Shown here: positions 47,661-60,864 of the stretch, in pieces
How positions within the stretch are numbered: the stretch's first letter is position 1
How the letters are laid out: the number at the start of each line of letters is the position of its first letter
From: Cymbidium sinense
Taxonomy: Eukaryota; Streptophyta; Magnoliopsida; Asparagales; Orchidaceae
NCBI GenBank assembly: GCA_021442155.1
Contig: CM038228.1
Coordinates: 87,126,114-87,190,113, forward strand
Reading direction: 5' to 3'
Length of the DNA stretch: 64,000 nt
Made by a program: the position numbers and the translations under genes
The notes under the pieces: generated by a model
The model's database searches: none
What the model saw: the letters and a program-made list of their open reading frames with translations, nothing else
Told to the model about the DNA's origin: nothing

Positions 47661-49796
47661 AATTTGGCCTAAATAAAAAAAAATCCTAATTTATTCAAAC
47701 CAAAGCCTACAATCATCTTCAATTGGTCAATTGAACATGAACCAAGGCCTAGCTTAAGCCAATTTGACCCAAATGAACTCAAATGAGTCAAGTACAAATC
47801 CAAGCCAAATTGAACTAAACCAATTGCACCAAAACATTCCAGATACTCATTTGAACTTGATTCAAGCCTTGATTTGACCCAATTTGACCAATTGGTCAAC
47901 TTGACTCAACTTAGCCCAATTTGACCTACATGGGTTAAATTGAGTTAAACCCACTCAAACTAAGCCCAAATTGATTGAAATTTGACTTGACCCATCTTTG
48001 GCTCATCTTAGGTCAGCCCAAAATTAATACAACCATAATTGAATCCAAATAAACACATTACCCATTGGATTAAGCTCTACACATAGGATATAATCAAATA
48101 TGGGGGGTCAATCACACTCTTTTCCTCTTGGTAGCCACCCAAAGCCAAGAGTGGACTCCTGGTTAAGTGGTTAACCTAACTCAAAGGGGTTAGGTCAGCC
48201 CTTGCTCTAGAGGAGGTGAGTTAACCCACCTACTTTCATTGGCCAAGGCCAAGTGAGATGGTGACAAGTCAAGCCATAAACCTTAGGCCTTCCTTCAACC
48301 AAACCGAGCCACCTCAGCATGGTATTGTCCCCTTTGGCCACCTACGGTGTCCGAACGGCCAAAAATGACAAGCCAATCTTGGCCATCCAATCCAAGGGAG
48401 GAGGGGGTATAGCCCCCCATTCGATCCAATTCGAGCACTTGAACCCTTAGTGAGCTATAGCAACCAGGGACGAGTTCCCCAGAGCCCTTCCTGAGTTCTT
48501 AGAGCCACTCCATTGCCAATGACGTCCAAACCAAGCTGAATAGAGCACTCCTTCCATCCAACCTCTTCAAAATCATCCCACTTTAATTACCTCTTCCCAC
48601 ACATTCACCAAGCTCCGCAAGATGAAATGAACCTTCCCCAAGCAATTAGACCACCAGAGGCACCTTTTAGAACAACTCAATTTAAGGGAATAGTATCTCA
48701 CCGGAGCTCAATAGTGGAAAACTAACCAAGGTAGCTTTTCCTTGATGAGGCAAAACTCTATGGAGAAGCCCGAGTGATTAAGGTTAATTAGGCTTAATTA
48801 ATCCATTTTAATGGTTGAAACTTTAAAAATTATAGAAAATTCTAAGAAAATTAGAAAAATATAAATAAATGCTCATTTTAAAGGTAATTCAAAGGAGAGT
48901 TAATTAAAATTATTTTCATTTAATTTTGAATAGTAATTAAGCATAATTAAGGTTTAATTATAAACTTAGTTAGCTTAATTAAGCTATAAATATTTGGACA
49001 ATTAATTCCTAATTTTTGTGTTGGTTTAATGGAATGATCTGTGCCTCCCATGATTTTATTGTGATTTATTGCCTAGTAATTAGGGGAAATTGATGATTCA
49101 AACTTTAATTACCCTCTTTAATTAAATAAGTGATTAATTAACATTCAAAATAGTAAGAATTAGTTAATTAAGGCTTTTTAATCACTGTTTAGTAGTGAAT
49201 GGATGTGGGAATTAGATTAGGACCCCTTTCTTAGCCTCTTTTCCTAAGTTCATTTCATTTTAAAAGGATTAATTAATATGGAAAGTCATTAAGTGCTTAA
49301 TTGCTTAATTAAATGGTTAAATTAAATCAAATTAAGATGTAAATCACATTATATAATTAATAATGAAATTAAGAGTTCCTCTTTATGTGTTTATTAACAT
49401 AAAGACTCTTAAGAAAATTATGATTAACCCATAAGTGTGAGAAAATTTTAAGAGTAGTTAATTAGATTCGATAATCTAATTAATCCTTAATCATGAGCCA
49501 AGTGCATTAGGTCCTTTAGGAGCATTGCAAATTTACTTCCCTCACATGTTCATATCATTTGTGGCTCATTATTAAATGATTAATCAAATCAAAGAAATAT
49601 AGAAAAGGGTAATTAAGTGATTTAATTAATATTTAAACTTAATTAATTCATAAAATTTATTTAATTATCTTGACTGGAACTAATTAAGATTACCAACATG
49701 GGAATGGGGTTATCAAATTAATAATAATCTTTAGTTGCCTTTAAATAATTCTATTTGATGTGATTCTCCATAGGGATTCATTTAGTTGAATGAACC
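47661..49796 (+). repeat. Partial LTR2-family copy, direct orientation
   Basis: Resembles about 53,930-56,900 of the full LTR2 in the same orientation: a TTGACC-rich start, then shared phrases such as AATCATGAGCCAA (49,491 and 56,541) and a region with repeated TAATTAA. It lacks both LTR ends, so it is a deletion or recombination remnant. Confidence 0.7.
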
Positions 49797-49983
49797 TGTT
49801 AACCTCACTTTTGGAGTGAGGACTCAATCTTCCCATCTTAGATCTAGGAGTCTTCTAGAGACTAAGAGTTCCTCAGTCATAGGACATTTCTAGTGACTAA
49901 GTGAACACATAACTGCATAGACTTAGAAGGATTAACCATATGGTTTAGATCATGCCTTAGGGATTAGGATAATTTACCTACTA
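49797..49983 (+). repeat. LTR2-family 5' stub, interrupted
   Basis: 187 bp beginning TGTTAACCTCACTTTTGG; matches the stub before Tat1 almost throughout and stops at TTACCTACTA, where an inverted LTR2 end begins with TGTGG. Confidence 0.7.
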
Positions 49984-52769
49984 TGTGGTGTTTATTTTTA
50001 GTTTCATTTGTGTGTATATATATGAGGGGAAACACCCCACAGATCTGAGGGTGTACTTATTCATGTGATCGGGTACGATATTGAGGACTAGTGCACTATC
50101 TTGAAAGATATAAGTCACTACCCTACAATGGACCTAATCACCTAATAAGGACTCCTAAGGCTTGATGGGTCTTTGAATATACTAGATATTTTTCTCACTT
50201 TACATAGATGAATAAAATAGAGTTTATTTAAACCGGGTTCTAAAGTTCTTTATGAGGGCAATCCCCCATAGTTAATTACATCTTAAGAAAAGTAAATTCC
50301 TTAAGAATACTCTCATTAAAATAAGCGATTATTATCGCCAAAGAATTTAAAGATGGGACTATCAACAAATTGGTTTTATTTTAGAAAATCAAGTGGGATG
50401 GATCAAAAGGAGAAGAGTTATTATCAACACCAAAGAAGATAAGTAGGGAGTGCTCATGATACCAGAAAGCCTAGTAGGCAATCCAATCTATTGTATGATT
50501 GTGATTTATTTATTTAATGTTAAGGAGATCTATTTATTATAGTTGAAATTTTATTAGAAATTTAGGAGTTATAATTCCACATTACAAGATTATGAAAATA
50601 AGGATTTATGCTTGTAGCCCGCAAAGGGAACAATGACCTCAGATGCTAAATCTAGGGAGCTTTGGTGAGGGCCAAAGCATGACCTAAATCTAAGGTGAAA
50701 GTGGGTATATGGTTTAGCTCCACAAGAGAGAGTAGACCACCCGACTGCTGGACTTATTATCGCCTGGAGTGACAACCAGCTAACTCCTCCTATGCTTTAA
50801 ATCCATGTAGGCAGGTCGTATGCTTTTGCAAGATGGTTAGGTTATTATTTAGAAGTATTAAATTAAGTCCTTAAACCCACTTTCTAAGAGACTAGAGCAT
50901 GAGGGGTATGAATAATGACTTAAATCTAATGCAAATTTTTGTCAAATTTCATTTAATTTGGGAGTCTTTATTTTGACACAGGCTATGGGATTTTGTATGC
51001 CTAAATGCATGAGAAGTTGATTATGAGCCAAATCAAAAGGGAAAGAGGTGTTCTTCCATCATAGGATTTCAAAGGTTAAGCCCTTACTATCTGGCAAAGA
51101 TGGAAGTCCTCTCTTAACAAGAGTGAAATAAGATGATTATGCATGATATTAAACATACATCATCCAACTAAGGGGTTATTAGATATTTTATTATCTTGAT
51201 TTAATGCCTGGGATTTTATATGATGTTATGAGTTATTTTAGAGTTTATTTATGAGTTTTTAGTTTGGGTAGAAAAATTAATTATTATCCTAGGAGCCTAA
51301 TCACATCTAGGCCATACAACAAACACCAATCATAAAAAACTATGAAGAGGCATGCCATTTCTAATGTACAAGCTAAACATAATGTCAAATATTTTATAAA
51401 GCTATCATAAAAGAATAAAAGGCCGATGCGGATGGGTACCCATAACCCAAAAAGATATATGGGTAGCTGAGCTCTACCCTTATGCAACCCAGATTATAAG
51501 AGAATAATTACAATTATATGATGAATGTTATGGGGGTCTTCATTCTTCATTCATTCTTCTTCATTTCTTCATCTTCCATTTCTCCATTTGATTTGCTCTA
51601 TTTCTTTCTTCCTTTTGGCTTGATTTGGATGTGCTCGCTCCAAAGGCATCACATGGTACATAAGACTTGGTCTTATAACCAATGCTCATCTTAACCTCCC
51701 ATAACACTCATCCAAATCCTATTGCAAGATTACATTAAAAGAAGGAAAGTAAATCTAGCTACACCTGCAAAATAAATGTTAGTTAAACATACCATAACCA
51801 AAGTAGTTATATGAATAATTTGGACTTAGCACCCCACACATGGGTAACCAAGCCCACTTATCTTAACTTGGATTATGCTTAGGGGCTAAGCAACATGCAC
51901 TAAAAAGGAATTTATATATATTTTATTTAGCAGCCCCTAAAGCATAATCTTCTGTAAAAAATATGATTAGGCTAATATCGACCTAACATCCAGACTACAT
52001 ACATACACCCTAACATCCAGTCTACAATAATACATCATAAAATAAGCGTACATCAAACCATACACCGCTTTAACATAAAGCTATAAATGGTGACTTAGTA
52101 TAATGTGTGTGAATTAACGCTTGTGTGGTATGTCCTAACTAGACTTTAGGGATGTAATTCTCTAAGTGTGAGGGTTTTAATTTATAAAGGGTTGATTTTT
52201 CTTTAAGTTGTTTAGTTAATTTGCAAGTTTTAATTGATGTTTTTTTGTTTCATTTAGCTTACACTTAACAACTAAGTGTTACAAAGAGAAGAAAGAGAGG
52301 GAATCTCTCTTTCATCCCTACCTTAAATCACTTCTAAAGTAAGTTAATTAACTAATTTCCTTTAGTGAATGACTTATTATATGTTTTAATCAATCCTAAG
52401 TTTAGGTTCACCCTAAATGACCTTATTCAATAAGAAAGACTTCTTAAGATTAATTAGGATGAATTACTATCACATACACATATTCATTTGTTTCTTTCCA
52501 TCATGTATATCATACATATGAATAAATCTTAAGCATATCTATACATGCAATTTAGATTTCTAGCATACTTGAATGATAAATGCAAGGAAGTGTACTTAGA
52601 ATTTAAATATTTCATTTGATTGAATTAAGAATGCATGCATTTTTAATAGAAAAGAGGGATTTTTCATCCATTAGCTAGATACATATTCACATGTATAAAA
52701 GTTTTAAGTGAGTATGTCGTCATTATTTTCTTCACTAGGGGCGTAGCGTAGAATACCTACTTAGGGCTA
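49984..52769 (-). repeat. Inverted LTR2-family copy (3' part)
   Basis: The reverse complement matches 57,480-60,200. Shared landmarks include GATTAGGTCCATTGTAGGGT, CTCACCAAAGCTCCCTAGAT, CCACCTTAAGTAG-like and TTATGTACCATGTGA sequences in the same order. It ends at 52,769 exactly where a direct LTR2 copy starts, so the latter seems inserted into it. Short open frames such as 50,590-50,775 and 51,284-51,487 are not credible genes. Confidence 0.8.
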
Positions 52770-53699
52770 CGTTGACCTCATTTTTAGAATGAGCTCTCAA
52801 CCCCTCCATCTTAGACATAGGATTTTTCTTAGAATTTAAGAGTTCCTTAGTTTTAAGACACATATAGTGATTAGGTGGATACTCAACCTAGCCATAAGAC
52901 TTAAATAAGTTAGCTAGAATAAGGGTGTGGGAAACTCCCTATAGCTTGAACCAAATTTCTCACTTCCTTCCTTGAAGTCAAACACCAAATCAAATCAACA
53001 TCAAAGCTTAGATCAATTCCAATTTGATTGACTTTCTCTAAACCAAATCAATTCCACATGATTGAAACTAATGATTGAAGCTCATGATTGAAATTCTAAG
53101 TTCAAAATATTTCCTAAGTCCTTTGATTCCCTCCTATGGACTTAGCTCAAATCTAATCTAAATCAATTCAAATTCAAGAAATTTTCACACAACCAATTTA
53201 TATTCACATATATAAATGAAATATAAATTCAAATCAATCAAACTAAATCCAAAATTCAAATCCAAATAAAAAAATCTTTTCTAAGTCACTTTGATTCCCT
53301 GTTAAGGACTCAGCCTAAATCAAATTCAAATCACTTTAAATTCATGAAATTTTCTCATAACCCATTTATATTTTCATTTATATTCACATATATAAATGAA
53401 ATATAAATTCAAACAACCAAAACAACTCCAAAAAATCAAACTCAATCAAAATCCAACCTAAGCCTTTCAAGTCAAAATCTTGAACTTAGCCAAATCAAAT
53501 TCAAATCAAGCCAAACTCTTGATTTTTTTTCATGATTCAATCAATCCTTCAATCATGAATCCAAATATAAACATAAACTTCAATCACCAAACCAAAACTA
53601 AATCCAAAAATCAAACCCAAGTCAAGCTAATGTTCACCCTTTTGAACTTGAAATTATCAAATGAATCAAGACCCATTTGACTTCAAACCACTTGCAAAT

Positions 53700-54620
53700 A
53701 GATTTATATTTCAATCATACTCAAATCAAGCTTTGACCAAGCCATTTGACCTACTTAGGCTCACTTGACCCAAAGTGGCCTAAAGTCCCATTATGAGATA
53801 AATTCTAATCCTAACCAAATTGGATTGAACTAAGCCAACTAAGCCTCACATTATGAACAACAATCATAATGAGATGATTAATCACTCAAATTGGGTCAAA
53901 CCAAGTCAAACCTAAAAGTCAACACTTAGCCAAAATATAACCTAAACAAAAAAAATCCCATCCAAATCGATTGAAACCATTGATCAAAGTTCATTCATGA
54001 TCAAAATTTGAACTTGACCAAGTCAACATTTGAGCTTAACCTAGCCTAATTGGCCACTTGACCCAAGTTGACCCAACTTGCCTAAAAGTCAAAATGTGTC
54101 AAAACTTAATCTAAGCCAAATTGATTGAAACCAATGGGTCAAGTTCATTCCAAAAAGATTGTTAAACTTGACCAAAGCTCCAATTGGCCAACTGGACCTA
54201 ACCTAGCCCAATTGACCTTGAATCCAACTTGACCTAAAAGGTCCTACTGAGCTAAAATCAAATAAACCAAAATTGATTGGAAAAAAATACTAATCCATTT
54301 CATATGACCAATGAAACCTAAGCTAAGCCATGACCTAACCCAAATAGGTCAAATGGGTCAAATTGGTCAACTTGACCCATTTGACCTAAATGAACTCAAT
54401 TAAACTAAAACCAAATATAAATCAAATTGAACTGAACTAAAACCACCAACACATTTCAAATGGTCATATGAACTTAACCCAACCCTTGGTTTGACCCAGT
54501 TTGAGCAATTGCCAACTTGACCTAAGTTGACCCATTTTGACCTAAATGGGTCAACATGAGCCAAATCATGTCAAATTGACTCTAAATCCATTGAAACTTG
54601 GCCCAACTCATTTTTCAATC
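53700..54620 (+). promoter_or_regulatory. Dense TTGACC/GGTCAA cluster in LTR2
   Basis: By eye about 25 occurrences of TTGAC or its complement lie in some 0.9 kb, many as TTGACC. TTGAC is the core of the W-box bound by plant WRKY factors. A smaller cluster in the partial copy (47,690-48,010) includes the perfect 16-bp palindrome TTGACCAATTGGTCAA (47,884-47,899). It may be a regulatory array or simply a degenerate minisatellite. Confidence 0.5.
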
Positions 54621-57600
54621 ATACCAAACATATTAAAATTGAAACCCAAGCTAAATAACCATTTTACCCCTAGGCCATAGGGTAAATTTTTTCCAAATTC
54701 ACTTGGAATTTGGTCAAATCCTCCTCATGACCACTTGGCACCCTCTTAGTGGACCAAGTGGACACTAGTGAGTGTGGTGCACCTAATCTAGTGGGTTTGG
54801 GTCAGCCCAACCCAACCTAAAGCTAAAACTGACCACCTACTTGAAATTAACCACATGGAATCCCACCTCCACACAATTAAGGCACATGGGTGCTCCACTA
54901 CTCCACTCTACACTCAAAACTAATCCATGTGTAACTCCTAATAGCCTAACAAATTGATCCATCTAGTCAATTGATAAAAAATGGCAAAGGGAGGCTCGGA
55001 CGTTCGATTACTCTCGGGAGAGATATACTCCCCCTAATTTCATTTGAATTCATTACTCTCCAATTTGATTGAGCCTAGGGAAGCAAGAGGAACCATTTCC
55101 AAGTCTTTCCAAGCTTCATAGAGTGATTTTGAATTTGCCATTTCTCAGTCTTCATAGACTAAAAATAAGGGGAGCTCCACTTGAATTCCATCTCATCTAA
55201 TAGTCAAAACCAATCTAATTCCTCCTTCAAGCACCCTCAGAGGATCAAATTGAACTCACTCCAAGCTTCATTGAAGTTCTCCAAGCAAGGGATGAATGTT
55301 CCTGATCAAGATCGATCCCACTTGAAGGTGAACTTGGCCTATATAAAGATCCATACAATTTCAACACCTCAAAACTTCAACGAGGCTATGTCTCTACTAG
55401 ACGAAGCTACTTCAAGGGAATAAAGCACTAGTACTAGCCTCTGACGAGGTATGCCATTAGACCAAGCATAATTTCATCTCCTCTTGGTCCTTTGTGAATT
55501 GAAGTTTCATCCCATGAGAAACTAGCTGTTGGATGTGATCTCCCTTGAATGATGATGGTGTGGGTAAATTTTGAGTTCAATCCGCTCAATCGGATCTTGC
55601 CATGGAAGGATGGACTAATCGCATGAGAACTCGTGGATGAATCATCATCCATCCACACATTTTGGATGGAGCCATGATTAAAACATGGGATCCATGGATT
55701 AATCCTTTAATTGGGTTTAATTTAAATTGATCCTTGATCAACAACAGAGAAAGCATGTAGCAACCGCTAAACGCACATGATGTGACTACTTTAATAGCCT
55801 CTCATCACCACATGGAAAGCGCCACGCCTCCACGTATAATGGATTAGCTATATAATTAAATTACTAATTAATCATGAAAATTTCAAATATTCATATCTAA
55901 GTGTAAAAAAATAAAAAAAATATGAAATAAATTGCACATGAAAGATAATTGAATGTTGAATATTATAAAATTGATTTTTGATGGATTTTGAATAGTGTTA
56001 TTTTTTGAATTTAAGTTTTATTGGAAATGTAATTAGGCTAATTACTCTCTAATTATTTTATCAATTAATCTCAAACTTCTTATGTGTATTTAGTGGGATG
56101 ACTTCTAACTCCCCTAATTTTCTTGGGATTTATTAATGTTTTAATTAGGGTAATTGCTGGATTCATTTTTAATTACTCTCCTAATATAATTAAGCCTAAT
56201 TAAGTGTGTAATCCATGGTTTAATCCCTTGATTGAGTTAATTAAGGTTTGTTTAATTGAATAGAGGTTTAGGAAATGATTTTGGGATATTTTCCTTAAGC
56301 TATTCCTTAAACCCTCTCTTTCTTCCTTAATCCAAATTCAATTAAGGATTAATCCACTAATTACCTACCTAATTAATTTGATAAAATTTAAAACCTTCTA
56401 GAACTTAATTAATTCATCTTAGGTAGGTTCTTAGGTGTTCAATAATCTAAGTATATTAAGGAAATCAAAATCCAACTCACATGTGTGAGAGGGGTTATGA
56501 AAGTACTTAAATTAAACCCTTTAGTTTAATTAATCATTAATCATGAGCCAATTTGCATTTGTCCCCTTTTCTTTCCTAGGTGCATTACTGATTTAAATTC
56601 CTTGTGTGGTTTTATGTCATACCATTGGCTCATAATTATTTGGTTAAATATGCTAAGGTGGCATAGGTAAGGGGTAATTAACATACTTAATTCACACCTT
56701 AATCTAAATAAAAAAATATAAAAATAACCTAATGATCCTAAGAATAAACTAAATTAACTCACATATGAGGGAAATGGGTTAGGACTAGCAAACATTCTTT
56801 CACATTTCCTAAATCAAACATAAAGCAAATTCAAAACAAAAAATCACATTAAACAAACTTTGATTCACTTTGAACTTTCTTATTTCATAGGATTGTCTTT
56901 AAGAATTAATTAGGGTGAATGAATTTACATTGCTTTCATCACTTTATTTCTTTCCTAGCATGCTAAATGTGTATGTCATATGAAAATCATGCATTCATAT
57001 CTTTTAAAAATCAAAATTAAAATGAAATGTTTCCTTTATGTCAAATTGCATTTTTTGGTTAAAGTAAAAAATATGAATGGCTATTATCACTATTAAATTC
57101 AAAATTATTTTCAAAACTTATAAATCAAATATCAAAATTGAAAGGTATGCTACTTATACTTTATTTATAAGCTTGCATGTGAATATAAAATGTGTCTTAT
57201 GTTTCCTTTCTTTCCTCTTAACATGGATTTGAATAAGATTTGCAAGGTGTATAGTTCTTTTAAAAGAATATAACACTTGTTCAAAATCTACTCTTATCCT
57301 CTTCCATGTTATAACTTAAGAAGGATCTTTGCATTTACACACATAAATTACATAAACAAAGAAAGAGTTAAAATAAACATAAACTTTGCATCTTTTTTTT
57401 TTCATTGATCTCTTTTTGTACATGCATATATATTTAAGGAAAGTGGTATATTAGTCTGGACAACCCCAGGGTTGTGAGGCTTTAAGTAGCCTTAAGTAGG
57501 TCTTGTATCTTACACCCCTGGTGCTAACAATGGTGTCATACTCACTTGTGCCTTTCATACATACACATGTGCATATGAATAATGGATAAAAGAATAACCC

Positions 57601-58605
57601 TCTTCTACTTAAAGAAAAGCATGCATCATAAAGCATTCCAATTTTCTTAAGTAACATTTGTTAGCATTCATCATAAAGTGTGCTAAACATTTTCATTTGT
57701 ATGTATAGATATTCTTAGGATTCATTCATATGCATGTTATACATGTTGGGAAAGAAATGAAGTGATGTGTGTTTTGTGATATTAGTTCACTTTTTAATCT
57801 TAAAATGCTTTTCTTTTGAATAAGTTTGTTTAGGGAAAATATAAACTTAGGATCAATTAAACCACATAATAAAATATTCACTAAATAAAACTAAACATGA
57901 ACCTACTTTAGAAATTATTTAAGGTAGGGAAGGAAAGGGAAGTTCTCTTCTCTTTTCCCTCTCTTTACAACTTAGTAATTAATTGTAAGATTCACTCAAA
58001 CCTATTCAAAATACAAAATAAAACTAACCTAAAATAACTAAATGAATTAAATTGAAACCATCCCCTAAGTTGAATATTTTCATAGTTAGAAAATATAAAT
58101 CTTAAACCCATAGTTAAGTATACCACACAAACCTTAAATGACACACACATTAGGCTAAGTCACTAGTTCTAGTTTTAGGTTAGGTGCATGTTTGATGTTT
58201 ACTTTATTTTATGATGTATTATTTAGTCCGATGTTTGGGTGTATGTAGAATGAATGGTAGATGATTTAGTCTAATCATTATCTTCTCTGGGATTGTGCTT
58301 AAGAGCACTATAATAAAAAATATAAATACTTTTGTTGTGTAGGTGCTTATACCCCTAAGCATAATCCAATAGGCTAAGTGGGCTTGGTTACCCATGTTGG
58401 GTGCTAAGTCCAATATACATGCTTGAAAATTGTATGGTTTATTTAGCTAATCTCTATTTTGTGTTAGATTTACTTTTCTTTTCATGTTTTTGTAATTAGA
58501 TTTTAAATGATTGTTATGGGGATTAGATGACATTAGTCATAAGATCTCATCTTATGTACCATGTGAAGCCTTTGGAGCAACCATATTCCAACCATCCAAA
58601 AGAAG

Positions 58606-58680
58606 GAACCAAAAGAAGAAAGAAGAAAGAAGAAAGAAGAAAGAAGAAAGAAGAAGAGAGGAAAGAAGAAAAGAAGAAAT
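58606..58680 (+). repeat. (AAAGAAG)n purine repeat
   Basis: At least five 7-bp AAAGAAG units in a longer purine tract inside LTR2. The inverted copy has a matching degenerate pyrimidine tract near 51,540-51,600. Confidence 0.85.
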
Positions 58681-60300
58681 GAAGACCCCCATAACATGAA
58701 TTACTTGCTTAATTGTAATTAAATAATTATGTAATCCGGGTTGTATAAGGGTAGAGCTTGGCTACCTAATTTGTTTTCGGGTTTGTGCGATGGTGCCCGA
58801 CCACAAATGACCTTTTCTTCCTTTACGTTAGCTTTATAAAATGTTTGATGTTTTGTTTAACTTGTGCAATAAGATGGCATTATTTTCCTAGTTTCTTCCT
58901 TTCTTTGATGTTTGGTCTGGATGATGATTAGGCTCTTAGAAAAAATAAATCTTCTACCAAATTGATCAACTTAAAATTAAAAGTAAACAACTCATAACCT
59001 CATTTAAAGCCTAAGTTAAAATCAAGATAAAAGAATTAGCAACCTCTTAGCTGGATGTGCACATTCTCTTATAACATCATGCACAAAATCATATTGTTTC
59101 ACTCTTGATTGGAGGGCTTCTACCTTTGCCTGAGAATTTGGCTTGACCTGTGAGAGCCATGGTGGAAACACACCTCCCCATCTTGCTCATTTTGGCCCAT
59201 AATCTTATTTCTCATACATTAGGCATATGAACCCTATAGCCGAGTCAAATGATTGTCCAAATGAAAATAAAACATATGAAAAATTTTCATTAGATTTAAG
59301 TCATTAATTCATGCCCTTACATGATCTAGTCTCTTTAGGGAGTGTGTTTAAGGACTTAGCCTCATTCTAAATAAATAATACCCTTGCCATCTTGCATAAA
59401 CATAAGATTTGCCTACATGAATTTAAAATCATTGGAGGAGTTAGTTGGCGGCCTCCCCCAGGTGGTTGTAAGTCCAACAATTGGGTGGTTTATCCTCTCT
59501 TATGGAGGTAAACCAAATACCCAATTTAGTTTAAGAATTAGGTTATGATTTTAGCCCTCACCAAAGCTCCCTAGATTTAGGTTCTGAGGTTGCTTCTCCC
59601 CTTTATGGGATATAAGTATAAATCCTCACATCCTAGGCATTTTTGTGACCTTGTATCATGGAATTATAAGCCCTAACATTATAATCAAAATTCAACTAAA
59701 AAAATTAATTCAATTTCAAAAATATAAAGCCCAACCATAGGGTAGTTTGGGGTGCTTACTGGGCTTCCTAGTATCTTAAGCATCCTTCTACTTATTTTCA
59801 TTTGGCTTTGATAAGAGCTCCCTATTCTTGATCAATCCCACTTGACTTTCTAAAAATAAACTAATCGATTGATAGTCCTACCTATCAAAATTATTGGAGA
59901 CAATGATCATTTACCTTAATTGAGAGTATTGCTAAGGAATCATGTTCTTTAGGATGTAATTAACTATGGGAGCTTGCCCCTGTAGGGAACTTAATAAACC
60001 CGATTTAAAATAAACCCTGCTTTACTTTTTCGTATAAAGTAGGGGAAGAATCTCTGGTATATTCCAAAAACCCATAGTCTTTAGGAGTCCTTATTGAGGT
60101 GATTAGGTCCATTGTAGGGTGCTGACTTCTATCTTTTGAGATAGTACACCTCTCTCAATGTCGTACCCGATCACCATAATAAGAACATCCATAGATTTGT
60201 GTGGCATCCCAACAAGGAGTATTATGTATATTTTTGTGTTCATTTATCCTAAAGGGGGATAGATGAAGGCAGGACTATATATAAATTTTCACATGATTTT

Positions 60301-60321
60301 TCTCGACTCTGCTGGGGATGG
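60301..60321 (+). other. Primer-binding site of the LTR2 element
   Basis: CTCGACTCTGCTGGGGAT starts at 60,302, eight bases after the presumed LTR end. It resembles the Tat1 site and the TGGCGACTCTGCTGGGGA-type sites of Tat/Ogre elements. Confidence 0.65.
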
Positions 60322-60451
60322 TTCCTCTCTCCATCTTTGGTAAATGATCATTGTCTCCAAGTATTGATAGTGGATTTATACTCTTGTGTGAATCTAAGAC
60401 TATCTTTCTTTCCATTGGCACTTAGCTTATTTCATCCTTAAGTTTAGGTAG

Positions 60452-60794
60452 CCAACATCTTTAGGTTTTAGGACCTCAGCCTGTGTTGGTTTTAAAATCA
60501 CCGTTGGGTTTCCCAATGGGTGAAAATAAAATTTGAATAAAAAGAAAAAGAATAAAGGCTTCCACCTTACCATTTTTATGGTAAGGAAATGTTCATTCCA
60601 AAAATAAAGATAAAATAAATCCTTTATAAAAGATTTGCTTTTCAAAAGCACCTTTTCAAAATACACTTGCTAAAATATTTGCACTACATCTAACAAATTT
60701 CATAACTATGTAGAAACATTTCAAAAATGAAACTAGTATTCATATTTTCTAAAAGCACAAATAAACTTCTTCACTTATTTCATTTTGAAGAAGT
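60452..60794 (+). other. Group of short hairpins in the leader
   Basis: CCAACA / TGTTGG (60,452-60,489), CACCGTTGGG / CCCAATGGGTG (60,499-60,522), CCTTACCAT / ATGGTAAGG (60,565-60,586, 4-nt loop), TTGCTTTT / AAAAGCA (60,636-60,650) and ACTTCTTCA / TGAAGAAGT (60,765-60,794). Three have stems of 9 bp or more. They precede the regular array. Confidence 0.6.
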
Positions 60795-60864
60795 CTTCAT
60801 TTTCAAAAAATAAAATTCCAACAAATCATACTTTCAAAAGAATAAAATTTGAAGATGGGCCTTT

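Larger units (their letters stand above)
52770..60293 (+). repeat. Presumed 5' LTR (LTR2, about 7.5 kb)
   Basis: Starts GTTGACCTCATTTTT (the leading T of TG is a C) and ends ...TTTTCACA. It contains a TTGACC-dense part (53,700-54,620), an AT-rich middle, a purine repeat (58,606-58,680) and, near the 3' end, a CTATGGG / CCCCTGTAG hairpin (59,964-59,985) also found in Tat1. Open frames such as 53,480-53,680, 55,181-55,423 and 57,451-57,657 show no domain and sit inside the repeat. Confidence 0.6.

Noticed and set aside
55181..55423. 80-residue open frame
   Set aside because: Inside the presumed LTR2, with no motif; composition like the surrounding LTR.
58511..58699. Lys/Glu-rich 62-residue open frame
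   Set aside because: Translation of the (AAAGAAG)n purine repeat.
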